Assembly: GCA_037969195.1 (NCBI GenBank)
Contig: JBBKWZ010000016.1
Location: 1-13,484 of the forward strand
Direction of reading: 5' to 3'
DNA length: 13,484 nucleotides
DNA from: JAHEJB01 sp037969195
Lineage (GTDB): Bacteria; Bacteroidota; Rhodothermia; Rhodothermales; Rubricoccaceae
Shown here: positions 7,816-13,484 of the stretch, piece after piece
Layout of the letters: each line of letters starts with the position of its first letter
How positions within the stretch are numbered: the stretch's first letter is position 1
Notes under the pieces: model-generated
Told to the model about the DNA's origin: nothing
Database searches by the model: none
What the model saw: only the letters and a program-made list of their open reading frames with translations
Translations under genes and position numbers: made by a program

Positions 7816-9906
7816 CTAGCGCAAGAGCGCGAGAAGCGCAGCTTCGTCGAGGACGGGAACTCCCAGTTCGTTTGCTTTGTCGAGTTTGGATCCCGCTGCC
7901 TCACCGGCAACGACAAAGTCCGTTCTCTTCGAAACGCTGCCCGTCACCTTCCCTCCCGCCTGCTCGATCAGCTTCTTGGCATCGTCGCGAGTCAGCGTAA
8001 GCAGCGTTCCTGTAAGCACGAACGTCTTTCCAGAAACCTCTGAGGTGTAATCGGACTGCGCAGGCTCTTCTTCCGGCAACCGAACGGTATTCACACCCAA
8101 CTCTGCGAGTCTTTCAACCGCACGGCGATTCTCTTCGTGCGCAAACCACGCAACCACGCTCTCCGCCGTCTCTGGGCCGATTCCGTGGATGCCTTCCATG
8201 TCTTCTCGTGTAGCTCGCCCCAATTCCTCTAGCGACGCGTACTGGGTCACGAGCAGTTTTGCGGTCGTCTCTCCTATGAAGCGGACGCCGAGGCCGAAGA
8301 GCAAACGATTCAGCGGGCGACTTTTGGATGCCTCGATACCTTCGAGCAAATTATCAACCTTTTTGTCCTTGTATCCTTCGAGGCCTAATAGATCATCGCG
8401 TTCAAGGTTATAGATGTCCGGAAGGCTAGCTATCAGCCCTTGCTCCACGAGCTGCGCTGCTACCTTTTCTCCCATCCCCTCGATGTCCATTGCATTTCGG
8501 GAGGCGAAATGCTCAATCAGGCGCTTTAGCTGCGCCGGGCAGTTTGCCGAGACACAACGGATATCTGCCTCACCTTCCATGCGCACGAGAGGTTCGCCAC
8601 AATCAGGACAGGATGTTGGCTCGCTATAGATGATCTCCGTTCCGGTTCGAACGTCGGCTACCGGCCCGATGAGCTGCGGTATTACATCTCCTGCACGCTT
8701 GATCGTCACGCGGTCACCGATACGGATGTCCCGAGAGAGTATGTACTCGGCGTTGTGAAGCGTTGCACGTGAAACCGTGACACCTCCGACTACGATAGGC
8801 TCAAGCACTGCGACTGGTTTGACGACGCCAGTCCGGCCAACGCTATGCTCGATAGTAAGCAACGTCGTCGTGGCCTCTTGCGCTGGAAACTTATACGCTA
8901 CTGCCCAGCGGGGGGCATTGGCCACGTTTCCTAGTATTTGCTGGAAATCACGTCGATCGACTTTCACCACTACGCCATCGATTTCGAAATCCAGCTCGCC
9001 GCGCCTTTCGGTCCAGAATGTGCAGAATTCGATCACTTGTTCAATGGTGGCAAACTGAGCATGATTGGGACTCGTTGGAAAGCCTAGTTCGCTCAGCCAC
9101 GCCAGTGCATCCGTTTGCGTTGTAGGATCGTCTCCGTCAGTTCGACCTATTCCGTAAGCCCAGAAATCGAGTTTCCTTTCGGCCACGGCAGCAGGATCCA
9201 GTTGGCGAAGACTTCCAGCTGCTGTGTTTCGCGGATTTGCTACGGGGGCTTCGCCCGCCTTTAGGAGCCTCTCATTGAGTTCGTCGAACGCATGCAGGCT
9301 CATGTACACCTCCCCGCGGACCTCCAGGTAAGGTGGCGGATTGCCTAACAAATGCAATGGGATCGAGCGAACGGTTTTGACGTGGCTTGTCACGTTCTCT
9401 CCGATAGAACCGTTGCCTCGCGTTGCCCCAAGTGCTAGTTGCCCCTCATTATACCGCAACGCAATGGCCAACCCATCGATCTTCAGTTCCGCAACGAGAT
9501 CTGGCGTCTCACCTTCTTTCAGAACTACAGCCAATCCCCGGACCGCGCGGGCATACCATGCCTGGAGTTCCTCAGCGTCGAAAGCATTTGTCAGAGACAG
9601 CAGCGGCTCAGGGTGCCGAACTTTCTCGAACTTGGCCAGCGGGGCACCACCTACGCGATGAGTTGGCGAGTCGCCAGTCTTGAGATTCGGAAATCGTTCC
9701 TCTAACTCCTGCAGTGCACGAAAAAGCACATCGTACTGGCCATCCGCAAGAGGAGACTTTCCTTGGACGTAATAAGCGTGGCCCAATCGCCGGAGGACAT
9801 CACGAAGCCTCTCGGCGAACGCTGGCGCCTCATTTGGTTTGTGACTCGTAACCGGCCTTTCCTCTACACCTCGGAGGACATCCAGCGAATCACTGACGAG
9901 GTCCAT
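7816..9906 (-). CDS. ligA: NAD-dependent DNA ligase LigA
   Basis: 696-aa essential ligase that seals nicks during replication and repair using NAD+. All domains appear in order. The N-terminal Ia NAD-binding region spans about 28-100 (AYYVQGKSPLADGQYDVLF). The nucleotidyltransferase domain has the adenylated lysine K142 in KIDG, plus EVRGEVYM, FEIDGVVVKVD and WAVAYKFPA. The OB fold includes GRTGVVKPVAVLEPI and IKRAGDVIPQ. The zinc finger uses C433, C436, C451 and C456. Helix-hairpin-helix repeats include GLGVRFIGETTAKLL and GIHGIGPETAESV, and a C-terminal BRCT domain runs from about 622 (GKTFVLTGTL to the end). Length is close to the usual 670-700. The ATG at 9906 is 6 bp after the RodZ-like gene's stop. 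It gives about 25 extra residues before the conserved core, with no later ATG available. All catalytic residues are intact. Confidence 0.98.
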   Translation of the reverse strand: MDLVSDSLDVLRGVEERPVTSHKPNEAPAFAERLRDVLRRLGHAYYVQGKSPLADGQYDVLFRALQELEERFPNLKTGDSPTHRVGGAPLAKFEKVRHPEPLLSLTNAFDAEELQAWYARAVRGLAVVLKEGETPDLVAELKIDGLAIALRYNEGQLALGATRGNGSIGENVTSHVKTVRSIPLHLLGNPPPYLEVRGEVYMSLHAFDELNERLLKAGEAPVANPRNTAAGSLRQLDPAAVAERKLDFWAYGIGRTDGDDPTTQTDALAWLSELGFPTSPNHAQFATIEQVIEFCTFWTERRGELDFEIDGVVVKVDRRDFQQILGNVANAPRWAVAYKFPAQEATTTLLTIEHSVGRTGVVKPVAVLEPIVVGGVTVSRATLHNAEYILSRDIRIGDRVTIKRAGDVIPQLIGPVADVRTGTEIIYSEPTSCPDCGEPLVRMEGEADIRCVSANCPAQLKRLIEHFASRNAMDIEGMGEKVAAQLVEQGLIASLPDIYNLERDDLLGLEGYKDKKVDNLLEGIEASKSRPLNRLLFGLGVRFIGETTAKLLVTQYASLEELGRATREDMEGIHGIGPETAESVVAWFAHEENRRAVERLAELGVNTVRLPEEEPAQSDYTSEVSGKTFVLTGTLLTLTRDDAKKLIEQAGGKVTGSVSKRTDFVVAGEAAGSKLDKANELGVPVLDEAALLALLR

Positions 9907-9912
9907 CAGAGG

Positions 9913-10953
9913 TTATGATTGTGGCGTTGGGCGTCCGCCGGCCGGAAAAACGGTGTGTAGCGAATCAAGGAGCGTCTGCCCGTACGTGCTATCGATACGA
10001 AGAATTTGGCCCGGCGGCGGGTTCCATTCGTACCCCCTAAAGCGAAGCGTCACCTCGTTGGGATTCATGCCAAGACCGCCTTCGCCCCAAAGCACGACGC
10101 TACGATTGCTCGAGAACGTAACGGATTCTCCGGGTTCTACCCAAACCGGACGCCGCTCAGCCGGTACTTCAGTCACTCGAAAACTCTGGAGACCATCGCC
10201 GCCCGCGACAACAGTTACTTCCACAGGAAAGGTCAGTCGTGGCGCACCGGATTGTCCTGTTGAACTTCCTGAGATTGAGCTATCTCCGAGCGCCGTTAAC
10301 GCTGTATCCGCTCCTGCCGTGGTAGCAACGTCTGGCTCTGGCGAATCGCTTCTGAAAAGGAGCCATAAGATGGTACACACTGCCAGCACCACCAGAACCG
10401 TGACACCGAGAATCGCTCCCCAGGCTGTATCAAATGACCCGCCTGAAGTTGCGCGAACATTTTTCTGCAGCCTTCGGGTTGGCCTTGCTCCTGAATATGG
10501 AACGGGGGTCGGTCCCTCAAATGCAGTAGAACCTGTAGGGATGGCCGCGGGCAGAGGATCGACCTTGGGAAACTGGGATGCCTTCTGAGGTTTTACGGTC
10601 TCGCCTGTGGCTGACGCGTCGTCCTTGGACGTGCTTTGCTCATCTTCCGCCGCTTTGACACTGCCGTCCACGTAATCAGGGTGCAACTCGCCGCGGTACG
10701 TACCTGCTTTGACCGCCTCCATTGCAGCGTCCACCTTGTGTGGCCGGATCCCCACAGCCTCCCCATACGAACGTGCAAACGCCTTCAGGTAAACAGCGTT
10801 GAATGAGGGGTCACCAATAAGTTGCCCCGATTCGAAACGCTTCAGGATATCTGTCGCCAGTCGCGTCTCTTGGTGGATGTCCTCAATCGTCAGCTTCGCC
10901 GCCTCCCGAGCGGCGCGAAGATCGGCTTCGAGTGTGTGCGAGACGGGAGCCAT
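9913..10953 (-). CDS. rodZ: RodZ-like helix-turn-helix membrane protein
   Basis: 346-aa bitopic protein. Residues of about 8-67 form the RodZ-type Xre/HTH_25 domain (LRAAREAAKLTIEDIHQET, then LKRFESGQ and YLKAFARSYGEAVG). A low-complexity Ser/Thr/Glu/Pro-rich cytoplasmic linker follows. A single transmembrane helix lies at about 177-200 after a positively charged stretch (RPTRRLQKNVR). The outer part ends in a beta-rich DUF4115-like domain (about 243-335: VEVTVVAGGD, WVEPGESVTFSSN, VVLWGEGGLGMN, VTLRFRG). In characterised bacteria RodZ anchors MreB filaments to the elongasome and sets rod shape (family knowledge); here that role is inferred from architecture. The start is ATG at 10953. It is the first gene of the probable operon rodZ-ligA-DUF6913-symporter-pgpH. 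The 258-bp upstream spacer to the tRNA holds several inverted repeats. The symbol is by domain architecture; orthology to E. coli RodZ is not proven. Confidence 0.82.
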   Translation of the reverse strand: MAPVSHTLEADLRAAREAAKLTIEDIHQETRLATDILKRFESGQLIGDPSFNAVYLKAFARSYGEAVGIRPHKVDAAMEAVKAGTYRGELHPDYVDGSVKAAEDEQSTSKDDASATGETVKPQKASQFPKVDPLPAAIPTGSTAFEGPTPVPYSGARPTRRLQKNVRATSGGSFDTAWGAILGVTVLVVLAVCTILWLLFRSDSPEPDVATTAGADTALTALGDSSISGSSTGQSGAPRLTFPVEVTVVAGGDGLQSFRVTEVPAERRPVWVEPGESVTFSSNRSVVLWGEGGLGMNPNEVTLRFRGYEWNPPPGQILRIDSTYGQTLLDSLHTVFPAGGRPTPQS

Positions 10954-10984
10954 TGAATAGTTGTGACGGACTTCGGGCGGGGTC

Positions 10985-10997
10985 TCGTAGAATACGA
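10985..10997. repeat. Short inverted repeat upstream of rodZ-like gene
   Basis: TCGTA-GAA-TACGA, a perfect 5-bp inverted repeat with a 3-base centre, 32 bp upstream of the RodZ-like ATG. The position fits an operator or a leader hairpin in the promoter region of the minus-strand operon. No regulator can be named. Confidence 0.35.
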
Positions 10998-11008
10998 AGG
11001 CAATGCCG

Positions 11009-11026
11009 GGTTAGGAAGGGCTAACC
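11009..11026. repeat. Perfect 6-bp inverted repeat upstream of rodZ-like operon
   Basis: GGTTAG-GAAGGG-CTAACC, 56 bp upstream of the RodZ-like start codon. It could be a regulator operator or form a 6-bp hairpin with a 6-base loop in the transcript. There is no T-run on either side, so it is not an intrinsic terminator. Confidence 0.4.
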
Positions 11027-11081
11027 GTTGTTGAATCGTTCTGTAGCGGCACAAATCGCGTGCTTACATATTCTCCTCGAA

Positions 11082-11096
11082 CCTCGATAATCGGGG
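11082..11096. repeat. Near-perfect inverted repeat in rodZ/tRNA spacer
   Basis: CCTCGAT-A-ATCGGGG, seven-base arms with one mismatch around a single centre base. The tiny centre favours a protein-binding site over a hairpin. It lies midway between the tRNA terminator and the RodZ-like gene. Biological role is unknown. Confidence 0.3.
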
Positions 11097-11167
11097 ACCA
11101 TGACTACTTTTATGAGCATCCATAATTGCTCTGATGGACCGGCAACGCGCAGCTGGTTCCTCTCCGC

Positions 11168-11208
11168 TGGCATCACAAAGAACCCCGACCGAAAGGACGG
11201 CCGGGGCT
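11168..11208 (-). terminator. Rho-independent terminator downstream of tRNA-Pro
   Basis: On the minus strand an 11-bp stem (arms 11198-11208 and 11181-11191; core AGCCCCGGCCG against CGGTCGGGGTT, two G-T wobbles) closes a 6-base loop. It is followed by the moderately T-rich tail CTTTGTG. It starts 4 bp after the CCA end of the tRNA gene, where transcription of the MerR-tRNA unit would be expected to stop. The opposite strand has no T-run, so direction is minus. Confidence 0.8.
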
Positions 11209-11211
11209 ATT

Positions 11212-11288
11212 TGGTCGGGTAGGCGGGATTTGAACCCACGACCTCCTGCCCCCCAGGCAGGCGCGCTACCGAGCTGCGCCACTACCCG
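11212..11288 (-). tRNA. tRNA-Pro (anticodon GGG)
   Basis: A complete cloverleaf. Acceptor stem CGGGTAG (11288-11282) pairs with CTACCCG (11222-11216). The D stem is GCGC/GCGC. The anticodon stem CCTGC/GCAGG encloses loop CTGGGGG with anticodon GGG at 11254-11252. A 5-base variable loop follows, then T arm GTGGG/CCCGC with TTCAAAT. Base pair C1-G72 and discriminator A73 are the usual bacterial tRNA-Pro identity elements. The 3' CCA is genomically encoded (11214-11212). It decodes CCC and CCU. The 5' end is 24 bp downstream of the MerR-family stop codon on the same strand, and the 3' end runs into an intrinsic terminator, so it is probably processed from a MerR-tRNA transcript. Confidence 0.97.
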
Positions 11289-11312
11289 AATACATTTAGA
11301 AAAGTACCGAGG

Positions 11313-11639
11313 TCACGAAAGTTGCTGCAACATGTCCTCCAAAAACGCACGCAGGTTGAGCAATTCAGCCTGAGTCGCCGGATCATCTACCTTTCGCTGT
11401 CTGGACAATGCCTGACGCGCACCCTCTAACGTGTATTTCTCATCGCGCAAAAGCTGTTTGATTTGCTCAACGAGCTCAATGTCGGCTTGCGTGTAGGTTC
11501 GATTGCCTGCTCTGTTCTTTTTGGGTTTGAGATACGGAAACTCAGTCTCCCAATAGCGAAGGACATGCGCCTTCAGTTGGGTCATCTCGCTGACCTCACT
11601 GATCGAGTAATAGAGTTTCTTTATGCCGTTCTGTTTCAT
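11313..11639 (-). CDS. MerR-family transcriptional regulator
   Basis: 108-aa small DNA-binding protein. An N-terminal MerR winged helix is clear: LYYSISEVSEMTQLKAHVLRYWETEFPYLKP, then NRAGNRTYTQADIELVEQIKQLL (about residues 9-70). A dimerisation helix follows, LRDEKYTLEGARQALS, and a C-terminal helical tail to about 108. The R-Y-W-E-T-E-F variant, and the lack of a metal-binding cysteine cluster or an effector domain, place it with the short housekeeping MerR proteins common in Bacteroidota and Deltaproteobacteria rather than metal or drug sensors. The start is ATG at 11639. It is transcribed toward tRNA-Pro and divergently from a Na+ symporter, with a 200-bp shared region that contains a possible operator. 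The targets are unknown. Confidence 0.92.
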   Translation of the reverse strand: MKQNGIKKLYYSISEVSEMTQLKAHVLRYWETEFPYLKPKKNRAGNRTYTQADIELVEQIKQLLRDEKYTLEGARQALSRQRKVDDPATQAELLNLRAFLEDMLQQLS

Positions 11640-11673
11640 GAATGTGGTCGTGCGCCGACTCGTGATAGGCTTG

Positions 11674-11832
11674 TTGGTGCTTAAAGTAGCACGCGATGTG
11701 ATATTGGTGCTGCAATCAGGCGTAGCAACAAAAAGGTATGCGAAGCAATGCTAGATAGATGCGCTATGCTCTTTAGCCCTACGTCGAGGGCTGCTCCTAG
11801 CCTCCGACGACAGCAGGGTTATATTGCAAGCA
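11674..11832. promoter_or_regulatory. Divergent MerR/symporter intergenic region with repeated AGCA/TGCT half-sites
   Basis: The 200 bp between the divergent MerR and symporter starts contain ten copies of AGCA or TGCT (first bases 11678, 11688, 11708, 11724, 11744, 11749, 11767, 11792, 11812, 11829), against roughly one expected by chance in this length. Included are GTGCT-N6-AGCAC (11677-11692), AGCA-N-TGCT (11744-11752) and the 8-bp direct repeat TTGGTGCT at 11674 and 11704, exactly 30 bp apart. A hairpin-capable repeat AGCCCT-ACGTCG-AGGGCT sits at 11775-11792. This is likely a regulatory region with cooperative binding sites; which protein binds is inference. I could not identify convincing promoter hexamers or a Bacteroidota-type TAnnTTTG element. 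Confidence 0.4.
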
Positions 11833-11839
11833 CGTTCAC

Positions 11840-13309
11840 ATGCATCCAATAGACCTCAGCATCTTCGTCCTTTATGTCCTCCTGATGCTGGGAGTGGGTT
11901 TCTTCTTCTATCGAAAGAACGAGGGATCTGAGGACTACTACGTCGCGGGTCGCGACATTGGCAGCATCCACATCGGCCTTTCCGTTGTGGCGACGGATGT
12001 CGGGGGTGGATTTTCAATTGGGCTCGGTGGATTAGGATTTGTCATCGGCCTATCCGGGTCGTGGATGCTTTTCACGGGGCTAATAGGCGCGTATTTGAGC
12101 GCTATCCTCCTTATTCCGAAGGTCAAGGGACTCTCGGATGTGAATAAGTATACAACGTTTCCCCAAATCCTCGGGCACTTCTTTGACGCACGAGTCGCGT
12201 TCCTGGCTGGTGTGATCAGTGCAATCGGGTACCTGGGCTTCACATCTTCGCAGATACTCGCCGGAGCGAAGCTCGCGTCTGCAACGTTTCCCTCGATGGA
12301 TCTCCAGGTCGCACTCTGGGCGATGGGCGGATTCGTCGTCGTGTACACCGCGCTCGGTGGCCTCAAGGCCGTCATCTTCACTGATACAATCCAGTGGATC
12401 GTACTGATCGCGGGACTGTCATTCGTTGGGCTGCCGATTGCCTATGCAGCCGTTGGCGGATGGACTGGAGTCAATGCCGCCTTGCCTGATGCCTTTTTCA
12501 GCTTCTCAAATATTCGCTGGCAGGATTTCGCTAACTGGATCGTCACAATCGTGCCGATATGGTTTGTCGGAATGACACTCTACCAGCGAATTTACGCTTC
12601 ACGTAGCGAGCGCGAGGCTAAACGGGCGTGGATGATAGCAGGCCTTTTTGAATGGCCAGTCATGGCCATGCTTGGGGTAACACTGGGCTTGCTGGCGCGT
12701 GTAGCCGCGGAGCAAGGAGCGTTCGCCTATCTGGGATTTGCAAGCGCTGAAGGGATGGACGAAGAGATGGGGATCCCCTTACTCCTGCGTACCGTCCTGC
12801 CAACCGGTATGATGGGTATCATGATGGCCGCGTACTTTTCGGCAATCATGTCAACTGCCGACAGTTGTCTGATGGCGGCCTCAGGCAACGTTGTGGACGA
12901 CGTGTTCGGTGCTGTGACAAGTGCTCCGGCGGGTTCAAAACGGCAGCTGCGATTGTCACAGTTGGCGACCCTGCTGTTGGGAGGCGGTGCACTTGTTCTC
13001 GCTTCGGCTATGCAGAATGTGCTGGAGATGATGCTCTATTCCTACGCCTTCATGGTCTCTGGGCTCTTTGTGCCTGTAGTCGCAGCGCTATTCATGAAGA
13101 GGCGAAACAGTTCGGCGGCTCTCTTCTCCATGATTGGTGGCGGGGGAACGACACTCGGTCTCATTATCGCGGATTTAAACCTTCCACTGGAGCTTGACCC
13201 GATACTCTTCGGACTGCTGGTTTCCGTCGCGCTCTACCTTATTCTCAATTTCGCACTCCCACCCACCCAACCAAACAGTCCCGCTGCCGGGCCTCTCGAT
13301 GCCGATTGA
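11840..13309 (+). CDS. Sodium:solute symporter, PutP-like (SSS family)
   Basis: 489-aa inner-membrane Na+-coupled transporter with about 13 helices. It begins MHPIDLSIFVLYVLLMLGVGFFFYRK and carries the family's EDYYVAGRDIG (31-41), YTALGGLKAVIFTDTIQW (169-186) and SAIMSTADSCLMAASGN (334-350). A335, S338 and T339 correspond to the PutP Na2-site residues. It differs clearly from the other symporter in this window (5668-7245), being shorter and with a different extracellular layout, so the two are probably not a recent duplication. The ATG at 11840 follows a 200-bp regulatory region. The TGA stop at 13307-13309 lies inside the next gene, whose ATG is at 13299, suggesting translational coupling. 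Substrate is unknown; proline or another amino acid is possible but not shown. Confidence 0.93.
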   Translation: MHPIDLSIFVLYVLLMLGVGFFFYRKNEGSEDYYVAGRDIGSIHIGLSVVATDVGGGFSIGLGGLGFVIGLSGSWMLFTGLIGAYLSAILLIPKVKGLSDVNKYTTFPQILGHFFDARVAFLAGVISAIGYLGFTSSQILAGAKLASATFPSMDLQVALWAMGGFVVVYTALGGLKAVIFTDTIQWIVLIAGLSFVGLPIAYAAVGGWTGVNAALPDAFFSFSNIRWQDFANWIVTIVPIWFVGMTLYQRIYASRSEREAKRAWMIAGLFEWPVMAMLGVTLGLLARVAAEQGAFAYLGFASAEGMDEEMGIPLLLRTVLPTGMMGIMMAAYFSAIMSTADSCLMAASGNVVDDVFGAVTSAPAGSKRQLRLSQLATLLLGGGALVLASAMQNVLEMMLYSYAFMVSGLFVPVVAALFMKRRNSSAALFSMIGGGGTTLGLIIADLNLPLELDPILFGLLVSVALYLILNFALPPTQPNSPAAGPLDAD

Positions 13310-13484
13310 TTATGTGGTTAACGATTCAGCCCAGAGGCCCGCGCCAGACGAGAGTCTCCAGATTGCGACTTTTTTGCACCAGCATCTTGATGCCTTCGGA
13401 GACCCGATTGAGCTGATTCAGTTGGCCATTGCATACGCACTTGGCGAGAGCGAACACGGGGGCGGATTTATCGCGGTCGCAAGA
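13299..13484 (+). CDS. GNAT-family N-acetyltransferase, N-terminal part (3' partial)
   Basis: An open frame starting ATG at 13299, overlapping the last 11 bp of the symporter gene and running off the right edge: 62 codons. It reads MPIDYVVNDS, then LQIATFLHQHLDAFGDP, IELIQLAIAYALGE and GGGFIAVAR. The pattern 'a helix ending E/D-x-x-G-D-P, a second helix ending in AYAL-x-E, then GGF-x-x-VA' matches the start of small Bacteroidota GNAT acetyltransferases, in which a beta strand with IVGAVVVN follows (family knowledge, not visible here). The acetyl-CoA binding motif would be beyond the edge, so the assignment is moderate. The overlap argues for translational coupling with the symporter, perhaps acetylating the imported solute (inference). 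Confidence 0.7.
   Translation, partial: MPIDYVVNDSAQRPAPDESLQIATFLHQHLDAFGDPIELIQLAIAYALGESEHGGGFIAVAR

Noticed and set aside
11100..11222. 40-codon ATG frame on the plus strand upstream of the tRNA.
   Set aside because: It passes through the terminator and ends inside the tRNA; no sign of coding.
11064..11373. Two open frames across the tRNA: minus 11064-11282 (starts MAQLGSAPAWGAGG) and plus 11134-11373 (contains GRRDLNPRPPAPQAGALPS).
   Set aside because: Both are translations of the tRNA-Pro gene and its complement, a familiar false-positive protein pattern.
11820..11825. TATATT as a -10 box for the PutP-like symporter.
   Set aside because: No -35-like hexamer at 16-18 bp, and the start codon would be only a few bases from the start site.
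5668..13309. The two sodium:solute symporters as a tandem or recent duplication.
   Set aside because: They diverge in length, motifs and orientation and share only family-level features.
1..13484. Mobile element, CRISPR array, defence island or biosynthetic cluster.
   Set aside because: No transposase, integrase, terminal repeats, regularly spaced repeats or effector genes were seen; gene content is housekeeping.

Overview
The window looks like ordinary core chromosome from a member of the Bacteroidota/Rhodothermota side of the tree. The evidence is a Bacteroidota-type PruA, a PgpH-type 7TM-HD phosphodiesterase, a small soluble protein resembling the Bacteroidota DUF6913 family, a cytoplasmic MerR protein, weak or absent Shine-Dalgarno sequences, and several GTG/TTG starts. 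GC is mid-50s percent by eye. This placement is an inference from protein style, not a database result. I see no insertion sequence, integrase, phage gene, CRISPR array or toxin-antitoxin pair.

Layout. On the plus strand at the left are the 3' nearly complete pruA (proline/glutamate catabolism; its reading frame runs off the left edge), a small two-helix membrane protein of unknown function, and a GntR-family regulator with a non-standard effector domain. The GntR gene converges on a long minus-strand block with only 16 bp between the two stops. Read from its 5' end at about 10953, that block is a RodZ-like HTH membrane protein, the NAD-dependent DNA ligase LigA, a 180-aa DUF6913-like protein, a sodium:solute symporter and the c-di-AMP phosphodiesterase PgpH. 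Gaps are 6, 12, 15 and 43 bp, so this is probably one operon of about 7.9 kb.

Upstream of it, also on the minus strand, a MerR-family gene is followed by tRNA-Pro(GGG) and a convincing intrinsic terminator. A 200-bp divergent region rich in AGCA/TGCT half-sites separates MerR from a rightward unit: a PutP-like sodium:solute symporter whose 3' end overlaps by 11 bp the start of a GNAT acetyltransferase that runs off the right edge.

No dramatic new system is evident. The points most worth a second look are the linkage of a c-di-AMP phosphodiesterase to a Na+ symporter, RodZ and LigA; the half-site cluster in the MerR/symporter region; paired inverted repeats upstream of the rodZ-pgpH operon; the unknown two-helix membrane protein; and the atypical effector domain of the GntR regulator.
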